Below, piece after piece: positions 50,606 through 59,069 of a stretch of DNA of 64,000 bases. A program made the position numbers and the translations under genes. The stretch lies in NCBI RefSeq assembly GCF_003201955.1, contig NZ_QJJM01000001.1, positions 62,001 to 126,000 on the forward strand, given 5' to 3'. The stretch is from Blastomonas natatoria (GTDB lineage: Bacteria; Pseudomonadota; Alphaproteobacteria; Sphingomonadales; Sphingomonadaceae). Each line of letters begins with the position of its first letter. Position 1 is the first letter of the stretch. The notes under the pieces are model-generated. The model did no database searches. It saw nothing but the letters and a program-made list of their open reading frames with translations, and had not been told where the DNA came from.

Positions 50606-51806
50606 CTTTGCCTATCGAGTGATCGATGCGGCCGGGCGCGAGCGGGAAGGGCGCATCTCGGCCGCTTCCGACGCGCAGGCGCGCGCCGCGCTCATCCGCA
50701 AGTCCTTCCATATCGTCGCGGTGTCGCCTGCGCCGCCGCGCAAACCGTTATTGTCCCGCGACGCGACCGCGCGGCTGAGCCCCAAGCAATTGACGCTTTT
50801 CACCCGGCAAATGTCCTCGCTGATGAGCGTCAGCCCCCTGGAAGAGGCGCTGCGCACGATCAGCCGCCAGACCGAGAAGGCGAACGCGCGCGCCGTGCTC
50901 ATCAACGTGCATGCAGGCGTGATGGAAGGACAATCGCTCGCTGAGGCGATGGCGCGCGAGCCGCGCAGCTTCCCCCCGCTCTATCGTGCGATGATCAGCG
51001 CGGGCGAAAGCTCCGGCTCGCTGCCCGTCATCACCGAGCGGCTGGCGATGCTGCTCGAACAGCAGGCCGAGGTGCGCGGCAAGCTCATCTCCGCGCTCGC
51101 CTATCCGATCATCCTGACCCTGGTCGCGCTGGGCGTGGTCGCGGGCCTGATGATCTCGGTGGTGCCGCGCGTGGTCGAGCAGTTCGACAATGCCCAGACG
51201 CAGCTGCCGCTGATCACGCGCATCGTGATTGGCATCTCCGCCTTTCTGGCCAACTGGTGGTGGGCGATTGTCGTCGCGCTGCTGCTCGCAGGATTTGCCT
51301 TCTGGCGCGCGATGAAGGTGCCGGCGTTCAAATACCGGGTCGATACGCTGCTGCTGAAGCTGCCGTTTATCGGCCGGCTGATCCGCGACATGAACGCCGC
51401 GCGGCTGGCGCGGACGCTCGCGACCATGGTGCAGAGCCGCCTGCCGTTGCTCGAAGGCATGAAGCTCACCACGCGCACCGTACGCAACAGCGTGCTGCGC
51501 GAGGCGCTGGAACAGGCGGTCGAGGCTATCCGCTCGGGCGGGTCGCTCTCCGCGGCGTTGCGCAATGCGGGCACGTTCCCGCCGCTGCTGGTCTATCTGG
51601 TGGCGAGCGGCGAAAGCGCGGGGCAACTGGACATCATGCTGGAACGCGCGGCCGATTATCTGGAGCGCGAGTTCCGCAATTTCACGACCACCGCGATGGC
51701 GCTGCTGGAACCGGCTATCATCGTGGTGATGGGCGGGGCGGTCGCGCTGATCATCCTGTCGATCCTGCTGCCGATCCTGCAGCTGCAAAACCTGACCGGA
51801 CTCTAG
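50598..51806 (+). CDS. gspF: Type II secretion system inner-membrane protein GspF
   Basis: 402 aa. The double T2SSF domain is visible: a first cytoplasmic helical domain (LSPKQLTLFTRQMSSLMSVS, later MISAGESSGSLPVITERLAM), a membrane segment (IILTLVALGVVAGLMISVVP), a second domain (RTLATMVQSRLPLLEGMKLT, VYLVASGESAGQLDIMLERA) and a final membrane helix. GspF connects GspE to the pseudopilus. ATG 50598 overlaps the gspE end and starts the conserved ADFAYRVIDAAGRE region. Confidence 0.95.
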   Translation: MADFAYRVIDAAGREREGRISAASDAQARAALIRKSFHIVAVSPAPPRKPLLSRDATARLSPKQLTLFTRQMSSLMSVSPLEEALRTISRQTEKANARAVLINVHAGVMEGQSLAEAMAREPRSFPPLYRAMISAGESSGSLPVITERLAMLLEQQAEVRGKLISALAYPIILTLVALGVVAGLMISVVPRVVEQFDNAQTQLPLITRIVIGISAFLANWWWAIVVALLLAGFAFWRAMKVPAFKYRVDTLLLKLPFIGRLIRDMNAARLARTLATMVQSRLPLLEGMKLTTRTVRNSVLREALEQAVEAIRSGGSLSAALRNAGTFPPLLVYLVASGESAGQLDIMLERAADYLEREFRNFTTTAMALLEPAIIVVMGGAVALIILSILLPILQLQNLTGL

Positions 51807-51817
51807 AGGAAGACCCC

Positions 51818-52288
51818 ATGTTGAACATCCGAACCCTGCTGTTGAAGCGCCTGAGCCGCGAAAACCGCAAACGCGCCAACGGCTTCACCCTGGTCGAACT
51901 GATGGTGGTGATCTTCATCATCGGCCTGCTCGCGACCATCGTCGTCATCAACGTGCTGCCCAGCCAGGACAAGGCGATGACCGAAAAGGCGCGCAGCGAC
52001 ATCGCGACGCTTGGCCAGGCGCTCGAAATGTATCGGCTCGACAATCTTGCCTATCCGGGCACGGCGGAAGGGCTCAACGCGCTGGTCACGGCGCCGCCCA
52101 CGCTCGCCCAGCCCGGCCGCTATCGCAGCGGTGGCTATATCAAGAAACTGCCGCAGGACCCCTGGGGCCGCCCGTATCAATATGTCAGTCCCGGCACGAC
52201 CGGCGCCTTCGACCTCTATTCGCTGGGTGCCGATGGCGCGCCGGGCGGCGAGGAGGAGAATGCGGATATTACTGCAGATGGCGCTTGA
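51818..52288 (+). CDS. gspG: Major pseudopilin GspG
   Basis: 156 aa. The prepilin cleavage site is RANGFTLVELMVVIFIIGLL, with Phe after the cut and Glu5. The leader of about 22 residues is longer than usual. The globular part has the GspG pattern DIATLGQALEMYRLDNLAYP, GLNALVTAPP and DPWGRPYQYVSPGTTGAFDL, with an acidic, calcium-site-like end (GADGAPGGEEENADITADG). It would form the body of the pseudopilus. TAGAGGAAG precedes the ATG. Confidence 0.94.
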   Translation: MLNIRTLLLKRLSRENRKRANGFTLVELMVVIFIIGLLATIVVINVLPSQDKAMTEKARSDIATLGQALEMYRLDNLAYPGTAEGLNALVTAPPTLAQPGRYRSGGYIKKLPQDPWGRPYQYVSPGTTGAFDLYSLGADGAPGGEEENADITADGA

Positions 52289-52871
52289 GGGCGGATTGAT
52301 ACCAAAGTCACCCTCACCCTTCCCACGACGCTTCGCGTCGCGGGCCCCTTCCCTCTCCCGGTGGGAGAGGGAGGGAGCGCCGAAGGCGCGGAAGGGTGAG
52401 GGCGATCAGGGCTTCACCCTGATCGAGCTGATGGTGGTGCTGTTCATCATCGGCCTTGTCGCGGGGGCTGTTGTTCTGGCGCTGCCGGGGGATAGTGCCG
52501 CCTTGTCGGAAGACGCCGATCGCTTCGCCGCACGCGTCGCGGCGGCGCGCGACGAGGCGGTGGTGAGCGCAAGGCCGATTGCGGTGTGGATCGCGCCTTC
52601 GGGCTATGGCTTCGATGCGCGGCAGGACCGCAAATGGGTGCCGCTCAACGCCCGCACGCTGGCCAATCGCGACTGGAACCCCGGCACGATTGCGCGGATC
52701 GAGGGCGCGACGGGCGAGGGCGAGCGCACGCCCGAGGATCAGGGCCGCGCACGCTTCTGGTTCGATGCGACAGGCTTGCCCAACATGCCCGTCACCGTGG
52801 TGCTGGCGCGCGGCACCAACAGCGACCGCATCGTCATCAGCGCGACCGGCGAGGTCGGCCGTCCGAAATAG
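52260..52871 (+). CDS. gspH: Minor pseudopilin GspH with a repeat-encoded long leader
   Basis: 203 aa. The cleavage motif GDQGFTLIELMVVLFIIGLV is preceded by an unusual leader of about 59 residues. ATG 52260 follows GAGGAGGAG inside the gspG end. Most of the leader (Ser/Pro/Arg-rich SPSPFPRRFASRAPSLSRWE) is encoded by a palindromic repeat at 52311-52403. No in-frame ATG or GTG lies between repeat and motif. The body is a typical GspH (DRFAARVAAARDEAVVSARP, RARFWFDATGLPNMPVTVVL). It caps or primes the pseudopilus. The insertion may hinder export or processing. Last T2SS gene here; its stop touches the opposing lldD-like stop. Confidence 0.85.
   Translation: MRILLQMALEGGLIPKSPSPFPRRFASRAPSLSRWEREGAPKARKGEGDQGFTLIELMVVLFIIGLVAGAVVLALPGDSAALSEDADRFAARVAAARDEAVVSARPIAVWIAPSGYGFDARQDRKWVPLNARTLANRDWNPGTIARIEGATGEGERTPEDQGRARFWFDATGLPNMPVTVVLARGTNSDRIVISATGEVGRPK
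52311..52403. repeat. Palindromic repeat inside the 5' end of gspH
   Basis: CCCTCACCCTTCC (from 52311) pairs with GGAAGGGTGAGGG (to about 52403). Inner arms CGACGCTTCGCGTCG and CCCTCTCCCGGTGGGAGAGGG form further hairpins. It belongs to the genome's intergenic repeat families but here lies within a reading frame. Confidence 0.8.
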
Positions 52872-54038
52872 CTAGCGCCAGCGCAGATTGCTCCGGCTGA
52901 GCTGGTCGATGCTGGTCACGCCCATCAGCTTCATGCCGCGCTCGATCTCGCCCCGCAGATTGGCAAGGGTGCGCTCGACCCCGCGTTGCCCTCCGGCGGC
53001 GAGCGCGTAAAGATACAGCCGCCCGCCCGAGCACGCTTTTGCCCCGACGCTCAAGGCTTTCAGCACATGCGTGCCCCGCGTGATGCCGCCATCGCAGATC
53101 ACCTCGATCCGGTCGCCTACTGCATCGACGATCTCGGCGAGTTGATCGAACGGCGCGCGGCTGCCGTCGAGCTGCCGCCCGCCATGGTTGGAGACCATGA
53201 TCGCGGTGGCACCGATATCGACCGCGCGCCGCGCGTCCTCGACGCTCATCACGCCCTTCAGGCAGAAGGGGCCGCCCCATTCGGCTCGAATATGCTCGGC
53301 CATTTTCCAGTCCATGTTCTGATCGAGCATGGTGTTGAAATAGTCCGCGACCGAGATCGCCGCATCGGTGCCAGCGGCGACATGGCTCTCGAGATTGGGC
53401 AGCGAGAAACGCTCACGCCCCAGATAGTTGAGCGTCCAGCCGGGATGCGTCGCGAAGCTGATAGCAGACGACGGCGTAAGGCGCGGCGGCGAGGTGAAGC
53501 CGGTGTGCAGGCAGCGCTCGCGCTTGCCCGAGACGATGGTATCGACCGTGAGCGCCAGCGCATCGAATTTCGCTGCCTTGGCTGCCTGGATCAGCGCGGC
53601 GTTCAATCCCTTGTCCTTGTGGACGTAGAGCTGGAACAGCTTGGGACTGGAAATGCTCTCGCCGATCTCGGCCAGGCTCACCGTGGCGAGCGAGGAAATG
53701 CCGAAGAACGTCCCGAACTTCTCCGCTGCCGCACCGACCGCCTTCTCGCCGCGCCAGTGGAACAGCCGCTGCAGTGCGGTCGGGGAAAGGAACAGCGGCA
53801 TGTCGATCCTGCGGCCCATCACTGTAGTCGACATGTCGATATCGGCGACACCCGCGAGCACGTTGGGGACGAGGTCGCAGTCTTCATAGGCCTGGGTGTT
53901 GCGGTTGCGGGTCACCTCGTCATCGGCGGCACCGTCGATATAATGGAACACCGGATAGGGCAGCTTCTTGCGGGCCAGTTCGCGAAAATCATCGACCGTA
54001 TGGCAATCGCCCAGCCGCCGCACCGGAAAACGTCGCAT
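52872..54038 (-). CDS. lldD: FMN-dependent alpha-hydroxy-acid (L-lactate type) dehydrogenase
   Basis: 388 aa. The family motifs are clear: N-terminal FHYIDGAADDEVTRNRNTQA, LFLSPTALQRLFHWRGEKAV, the FMN-site LFQLYVHKDKGLN, GPFCLKGVMSVEDARRAVDI with the catalytic Lys, and the active-site VSNHGGRQLDGSRAPFDQL with His. It oxidises L-lactate or a similar 2-hydroxy acid to the keto acid at the membrane. The symbol is by family; the substrate is not proven. ATG 54038 is used because the frame beyond it runs into a palindromic repeat. Confidence 0.9.
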   Translation of the reverse strand: MRRFPVRRLGDCHTVDDFRELARKKLPYPVFHYIDGAADDEVTRNRNTQAYEDCDLVPNVLAGVADIDMSTTVMGRRIDMPLFLSPTALQRLFHWRGEKAVGAAAEKFGTFFGISSLATVSLAEIGESISSPKLFQLYVHKDKGLNAALIQAAKAAKFDALALTVDTIVSGKRERCLHTGFTSPPRLTPSSAISFATHPGWTLNYLGRERFSLPNLESHVAAGTDAAISVADYFNTMLDQNMDWKMAEHIRAEWGGPFCLKGVMSVEDARRAVDIGATAIMVSNHGGRQLDGSRAPFDQLAEIVDAVGDRIEVICDGGITRGTHVLKALSVGAKACSGGRLYLYALAAGGQRGVERTLANLRGEIERGMKLMGVTSIDQLSRSNLRWR

Positions 54039-54063
54039 GTCGTGTATACCTTGCTGACCGTCA

Positions 54064-54143
54064 CCGTTTTCCGGCGAAAGCCGGAATCCAGTGGCGAGAT
54101 GGAACCACCCCACTTCTGGACTCCGGCTTTCGCCGGAGAACGG
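54064..54143. repeat. 28-bp-arm intergenic palindrome upstream of lldD
   Basis: Arms at 54064-54091 (starting CCGTTTTCCGGCGAAAGCCG) and 54116-54143 are near-perfect complements, each with an inner CCGGCGAAAGCCGG-type hairpin. It is the second major repeat family here (translated traces read SPAKAGVQ). Confidence 0.8.
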
Positions 54144-54163
54144 CAATTCATCAAGGGCGGAGT

Positions 54164-54691
54164 TTACTTCACTGCCTTCGGGTCGGGTGCCGCCGGATAT
54201 TTGCAGCCGCGCTGCAATCCGACGCCCTTCAGGAAGCTGCGCCGCACGACGCCGGCATAGACGGCTGCATTGTACCGCCGCTCCTGCGCAGCTGCGCCGG
54301 AAATCTCGCGGATCACGCCGCGGAAGGGAATGATCGAGTTGACCAGCAAGCCGCCGATCTTGCCCGCCGTGTCCTTGCGCTTGTCGTCGCGCGTCGCTTC
54401 GTAGGGAACGTCCAGATCCTCGCCCAGAACGGCGTCCATGTCGCCGATCGCGCTGCGGATCTGCGCGCAGGTCTTGATGCCGACCAGCGAATAGGGCTTG
54501 TCCTGGATGCGCAGCAGGTTTTCCGGAATGTCCTTCTTGTCGATCCCGACATCCTCGACAGGCTGGGTCACCACGTCTTCGGCCATCTTCTCGGTGGAGC
54601 GCGGTTTGTCGGCCGCCTGGTTCTGCGCGGCGGCGGGCAGTGCAGTGCCCAGAAGCGCGAGCGTGGCAATAGTGATAACGGTCTGGCGCAT
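54164..54691 (-). CDS. Secreted protein of unknown function
   Basis: 175 aa with a signal peptide (TVITIATLALLGTALPAAAQ). The mature protein has a conserved-looking block (DKPYSLVGIKTCAQIRSAIG, DMDAVLGEDLDVPYEATRDD) and a helical C-terminus (INSIIPF-like VNSIIPFRGVIREISGAAAQ) with a final Cys. Such proteins recur in sphingomonads, but I know no function. The start at 54691 places the signal at the N-terminus; the frame is open to 54751. Confidence 0.7.
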   Translation of the reverse strand: MRQTVITIATLALLGTALPAAAQNQAADKPRSTEKMAEDVVTQPVEDVGIDKKDIPENLLRIQDKPYSLVGIKTCAQIRSAIGDMDAVLGEDLDVPYEATRDDKRKDTAGKIGGLLVNSIIPFRGVIREISGAAAQERRYNAAVYAGVVRRSFLKGVGLQRGCKYPAAPDPKAVK

Positions 54692-54772
54692 ATGTCGTCC
54701 CCTGTTGTCGCGCGCCTGTTCAGGCGCCTTGTGACAGCGCATACGCATCATACTGGCAAACGATGCCTCCGG

Positions 54773-55651
54773 TTACAATCGCGCGGCGCTGAACGTGTCG
54801 CACTGGGCCGGATCGCCGGTCGTCAATCCTTTCTTCAACCATGCCATGCGCTGTGCCGAGGTGCCGTGCGTGAAGCTTTCCGGCACTGGCCTGCGCCCTG
54901 CCGCCTTTTGCAGCGTATCGTCGCCAATCGCGTTGGCCGCAGTCAGCCCTTCCTCGATATCGCCCGGCTCGATCCGGTCGCGGTTGCGCGCTGCCCAGAG
55001 GCCCGCATAGCAATCTGCTTCCAGCTCCATGCGGACCTGCAGCTCGTTGCCCTCGGCCTCGCTCGTAGCCTGCTGCGCGCGGCGGACCTCGTTCGATCGG
55101 CCGGTGATCGTCTGGATATGATGGCCGACCTCGTGCGCGATGACATAGGCCTGGGCAAAATCGCCCGCCGCCTGGAAGCGCGTCGCAAGCTCGTCGAAAA
55201 AGCTGGTGTCGAGATAGATGCCGTTGTCCGCCGGGCAATAGAACGGCCCCATCGCGCTTTGCGCCGCGCCGCAACCGGACTGGCCGTTGCGATCATAGAA
55301 GGTCAGCGTGGCGGGCTGATATTGCTGGCCTTGTTCGCGAAATATTGCGCCCCAAGTGTCCTCGGTGCTGGCGAGCACCTGGCAGCTGAACTTGCTCTTT
55401 TCGTCGACGGCGCAGCTTTGCGCGGCATTCTGGCCGCCTTGCTGCGTCGCGACCGGTGCACCGCCCGGCAGCCCGCCGCCCTGCATCAGCTCCATCGGAT
55501 TGATGCCGAAGACGAGTGCGGCAATGCCCAGGATCAGGATGGTCCCGATCCCCATCTTCCCCCCACCGATAGGCAGGTTGAATCCGCCGCCTCCGCCACC
55601 GCCGCGCTGGTCGGAAATATTGTCGCTGGTGCGGTAATCGTCGAGCTTCAT
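54773..55651 (-). CDS. Neutral zinc metallopeptidase (YpfJ/KPN_02809 family)
   Basis: 292 aa. A Gly-rich N-terminus (QRGGGGGGGFNLPIGGGKM) leads to one membrane helix (IGTILILGIAALVFGINPM), then the peptidase domain with zinc site AYVIAHEVGHHIQTITG (HEVGHH) and downstream Glu/Asp in MELEADCYAGLWAARNRD. The family has a typical gluzincin-like core and an unknown substrate, presumably acting in the periplasm. ATG 55651 begins the usual KLDDYRTSDNI start; the frame upstream is not conserved. Confidence 0.9.
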   Translation of the reverse strand: MKLDDYRTSDNISDQRGGGGGGGFNLPIGGGKMGIGTILILGIAALVFGINPMELMQGGGLPGGAPVATQQGGQNAAQSCAVDEKSKFSCQVLASTEDTWGAIFREQGQQYQPATLTFYDRNGQSGCGAAQSAMGPFYCPADNGIYLDTSFFDELATRFQAAGDFAQAYVIAHEVGHHIQTITGRSNEVRRAQQATSEAEGNELQVRMELEADCYAGLWAARNRDRIEPGDIEEGLTAANAIGDDTLQKAAGRRPVPESFTHGTSAQRMAWLKKGLTTGDPAQCDTFSAARL

Positions 55652-55796
55652 GACCGCGGCTGTTCCCTTTTGCAGCTTGAGTTCGAACAGTAACACCTGA
55701 AGGTGCGATTTAGCACCATCGATTTTTGCGCGGATTGCCCTATTGTGCGCTGCGGCATAAATGCGCTGCGCCGATATACTGGCTGGAGAAACTGTC

Positions 55797-56951
55797 ATGC
55801 CCGCATCGCCTGAAGAGATAGACCTGCAATCGGCCGCCGTGCCGCTGCCGCCGACAGTGGCGCTGCTGCTGCAGGGCGGCGGAGCGCTCGGCTCCTATCA
55901 GGCTGGGGTGTTCAGCGAGCTCGTGCGCCAGAATGTGCGGATCGATTGGGTCGCAGGGATTTCGATCGGTGCGATCAACTCGGCGATCATCGCGGGCAAC
56001 GAGCCGATGCAAGCCTGCCAGCGGCTTCGCGAGTTCTGGGAGCTGGTGACCTCAGGTGCGCCAGATTTCGTCTGGGGCGACAGCGATGCGCTGCGTGAAA
56101 TCAACCATTTCGCTGGTGCCGCGACCGCTGCGACGATCGGCGTTCCGGGTTTCTTTCGTCCGCATCTTGTACCTGCGCCCTTTGCCTGGCCCGGAACTCC
56201 TGCGGCGGTCAGCATGTACGATACCAGCGAGATGGCCAGGACGCTCGACCGTTTTGTCGACTGGGACCGGCTGAACAAGGGTCCGGTGCGCCTGTCGGTC
56301 GGCGCGGTGAACGTGGAATCGGGCAATTTCTATTATTTCGACACGCGCGATCCCCACGGGCCGCAGACCATCGATGCGCGCCATATCCTCGCCAGTGGCG
56401 CGCTGCCGCCCGGCTTTCCGCCGATCGAGATCAACGGCAAATACTATTGGGACGGCGGATTGGTGAGCAACACGCCGCTTTCCTATGTGCTCGACAACCA
56501 GACCAGCGACATGCTCGCCTTCCAGGTAGACCTGTTCCCGGCGCGTGGCGAGGTGCCGACCAAATTCGCCGATGTCATGAGCCGCGAAAAGGATATCCGC
56601 TATTCCAGCCGAACCCGGCAGGTGACCGACTATTATCTCAAGCTACGCAAGGAACATGCGGCGCTGCGCAATGTGCTGTCGATGCTTCCGGCGGACATGT
56701 GCTCGCAGCCGGATGTGCAGCGCATGCGCGCGCTGGTCGAGGACAATGCCGTCAACATCGTCCATCTGATCTACAAGGTGCAGAACTGGGAGAGTGGGAT
56801 GCGCGATTTCGAGTTTTCGCGCGCTACGATGGAGGTGCATTGGCAACAGGGCATCGACGCGGTGCGCGCGACCATGCAGAAGGGTGACATCCTGGCGCAG
56901 AACATCCTCGACGGAAAGACCGCCGCGTTCGACCTTGCGCCGCACAAATGA
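55797..56951 (+). CDS. Patatin-like phospholipase (with DUF3734)
   Basis: 384 aa. The patatin core has the oxyanion loop LLQGGGALGSYQAGV, the nucleophile GISIGAINSA (GxSxG) and the Asp dyad partner in YYWDGGLVSNTPL. The C-terminal 120 residues (SREKDIRYSSRTRQVTDYYL, then VHLIYKVQNWESGMRDFEFS) fit the DUF3734 extension, found in a subgroup sometimes tied to polyhydroxyalkanoate or lipid turnover. GGAG precedes ATG 55797. Divergent from the metallopeptidase gene. Confidence 0.9.
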   Translation: MPASPEEIDLQSAAVPLPPTVALLLQGGGALGSYQAGVFSELVRQNVRIDWVAGISIGAINSAIIAGNEPMQACQRLREFWELVTSGAPDFVWGDSDALREINHFAGAATAATIGVPGFFRPHLVPAPFAWPGTPAAVSMYDTSEMARTLDRFVDWDRLNKGPVRLSVGAVNVESGNFYYFDTRDPHGPQTIDARHILASGALPPGFPPIEINGKYYWDGGLVSNTPLSYVLDNQTSDMLAFQVDLFPARGEVPTKFADVMSREKDIRYSSRTRQVTDYYLKLRKEHAALRNVLSMLPADMCSQPDVQRMRALVEDNAVNIVHLIYKVQNWESGMRDFEFSRATMEVHWQQGIDAVRATMQKGDILAQNILDGKTAAFDLAPHK

Positions 56952-56972
56952 GCTGATCGAGCGGGAGCGTTT

Positions 56973-57563
56973 ATGGCGACATTCTGGAAGGCAGTGGCCG
57001 CATCGGCGCTGATGGTGAGCGCGAGCGCCGCCTCTGCCGAACGCTGGCAGGATATCGCTACGCCGGCCGATGCCGCGCGCATCAAGCAAAGGGATGCGAC
57101 TTTTGCTGCGGCGATCAAGGAAGTGCGCAATTCCGAACATGCAGGCGCGCTGGCCAACAACCCCTCGCTCTACGATCCCGACAAGCGGCTCGACGATCCG
57201 TTGCCGCCCGAGGGCAAATATCTGTGCGCCACGCACAAGCTTGGCGGGCAATTCCTTGCCTTCATTGCCTATCCCGATTTCGCCTGCGCCATTTATGGCA
57301 GCGGCGACAAAAGACAGTTCGTCAAGCTGACCGGGTCGCAGCGCCCGGTGGGGTATATCCACGCTGATACCCGGCGGAACGGCGTGTTCCTGGGATCGCT
57401 GATGCTGGGCGATGACGAAGGGCTGGTGCCCTATGGGCAGGATAGGGAACGCGATCTGGCCGGAACGGTCGAGCGGATCGGCAAGGACCATTGGCGGATC
57501 GTCTTCCCCCGGCCCTATTACGAATCGACGATGGACATCATCGACTTGAGGCCGAGGAAATAG
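56973..57563 (+). CDS. Secreted DUF4893 protein
   Basis: 196 aa with a signal peptide (AVAASALMVSASAASAERWQ). It matches DUF4893: RWQDIATPADAARIKQRDAT, ALANNPSLYDPDKRLDDPLP, then GKYLCATHKLGGQFLAFIAY and DFACAIYGSG with a Cys pair, and FLGSLMLGDDEGLVPYGQDR. Function unknown, periplasmic. It follows the patatin gene by 21 nt and is probably cotranscribed. Confidence 0.8.
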   Translation: MATFWKAVAASALMVSASAASAERWQDIATPADAARIKQRDATFAAAIKEVRNSEHAGALANNPSLYDPDKRLDDPLPPEGKYLCATHKLGGQFLAFIAYPDFACAIYGSGDKRQFVKLTGSQRPVGYIHADTRRNGVFLGSLMLGDDEGLVPYGQDRERDLAGTVERIGKDHWRIVFPRPYYESTMDIIDLRPRK

Positions 57564-57571
57564 AGGCCTCC

Positions 57572-57662
57572 TCCATCGTCACCCCCGCGAAGGCGGGGGT
57601 CCCCCTTCCTGTTTCCCGGGTCACGCAAAAGCGGGATTCCCGCGTTCGCGGGAATGACGGGT
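57572..57662. repeat. Two intergenic palindromes after the DUF4893 gene
   Basis: CCCCCGCGAAGGCGGGGG (about 57581-57598) and ATTCCCGCGTTCGCGGGAAT (about 57637-57656), the latter flanked by the GGAATGACGGG tail. Same repeat family as at 21819 and 54064. Confidence 0.75.
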
Positions 57663-57731
57663 GGAAAGCGATTGGCGTAAGCGCATCAGGACGTTAGCGT
57701 CTCCGTCAAACATCTGTCTGGGGAGACACAT

Positions 57732-59069
57732 ATGCCGGTCGCCAAGCATTTCGCGCGAGCCTTTGCCGCATCCATTCTCGCGCTGGCCGCAGCCTCGCCG
57801 CTCGCCGCGCAGGATACGATCCGCGCCGATATTGCCGCCGACATGCCGTGGCTGATGGACATCTATCGCGACCTGCACGCCAATCCGGAACTGAGCTTTC
57901 AGGAGGTGCGCACCGCGAAAAAACTCGCCGCCGAAGCGCGCAGTCTGGGCTTCGAGGTGACCGAGAGCGTCGGCAAGACCGGCGTGGTCGCAGTCATGAA
58001 GAACGGCCCCGGCCCGGTGGTGATGCTGCGCGCCGACATGGACGGGTTGCCGGTGGTCGAGCAGACCGGCCTGCCTTTTGCCAGCAAGGTGCGCGCGATG
58101 AGTCCGGCGGGCATCGAGACCGGCGTGATGCACGCTTGCGGCCATGACACGCACATGACCGGCTGGGTCGCGACCGCGCGTCAGCTGGTCAAGCGCAAGG
58201 CCGAATGGTCGGGCACGCTGGTGATGATCCTGCAACCGGCCGAGGAGATCGGCTCGGGCGCGGTCGCGATGCTCGAAGACGGATTGTTCACCCGCTTCCC
58301 CAAGCCGCAATATGTGCTGGGCTTCCATGACGCTGCGCAGGCCCCGGCCGGGTTCATCGGATATACCCCCGGCTTTGCGCTCGCCAATGTCGACAGCGTC
58401 GATATCAAGGTGAAGGGGCTGGGTGGACACGGTGCCTATCCGCAATCGACCAAGGACCCGATCGTCCTCGCTGCGCGCATCGTCACCACACTGCAGACGC
58501 TGATCAGCCGCGAGCTGGATCCGCAGGATGCCGCCGTGGTCACTGTCGGCAGCTTCCAGGCAGGGGCCAAGCACAACATCATCTCGGACGAGGCGACGCT
58601 GCTGCTCACCGTGCGCAGCTATTCCGACGAGACGCGCGCGAAAATCCTCGACGGAATCAAGCGCATCGCCCGAGGCGAGGCCATTGCCGCCGGCGTGCCC
58701 GAGGACAGGATGCCCGAGGTGAAGCTGGCCGACACGTTCACCCCGGCGGTCTATAACAGCCCCGAATTCACCACCGAGATCGGGACATTCCTCAAGAGCC
58801 GGTTCGGCGACAAGCGTGTCGCACAGGTCGCGCCCTCGATGGGCGGCGAGGATTTCAGCCGCTTCTACCGCGCCGACCCCGACAATATCAAAAGTATGAT
58901 CTTCTGGGTCGGCGGGGTGCCTTTGCCTGAATACAACAAGGCGAAGAAGGAGGGCATCGAAATGCCCTCGCTGCACAGTCCCTTCTGGGCGCCCGAAGCC
59001 GATACCGTCATCGCGACCGCAGCCGAAGCGATGACCGCAATGACGCTCAAGCTCATGAAAAAGCCCTGA
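57732..59069 (+). CDS. Secreted M20-family amidohydrolase
   Basis: 445 aa with a signal peptide (AFAASILALAAASPLAAQDT). M20D metal-site motifs are present: RADMDGLPVVEQTG, VMHACGHDTHMTGWVA, LQPAEEIGSGAVAM, GFHDAAQAPAGFIGY and the late His in PSMGGEDFSRFY. The dimer lid domain (VKGLGGHGAYPQSTKDPIVL) is intact. Such enzymes hydrolyse N-acyl or hippurate-type amides in the periplasm. The substrate is undefined. Confidence 0.92.
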   Translation: MPVAKHFARAFAASILALAAASPLAAQDTIRADIAADMPWLMDIYRDLHANPELSFQEVRTAKKLAAEARSLGFEVTESVGKTGVVAVMKNGPGPVVMLRADMDGLPVVEQTGLPFASKVRAMSPAGIETGVMHACGHDTHMTGWVATARQLVKRKAEWSGTLVMILQPAEEIGSGAVAMLEDGLFTRFPKPQYVLGFHDAAQAPAGFIGYTPGFALANVDSVDIKVKGLGGHGAYPQSTKDPIVLAARIVTTLQTLISRELDPQDAAVVTVGSFQAGAKHNIISDEATLLLTVRSYSDETRAKILDGIKRIARGEAIAAGVPEDRMPEVKLADTFTPAVYNSPEFTTEIGTFLKSRFGDKRVAQVAPSMGGEDFSRFYRADPDNIKSMIFWVGGVPLPEYNKAKKEGIEMPSLHSPFWAPEADTVIATAAEAMTAMTLKLMKKP

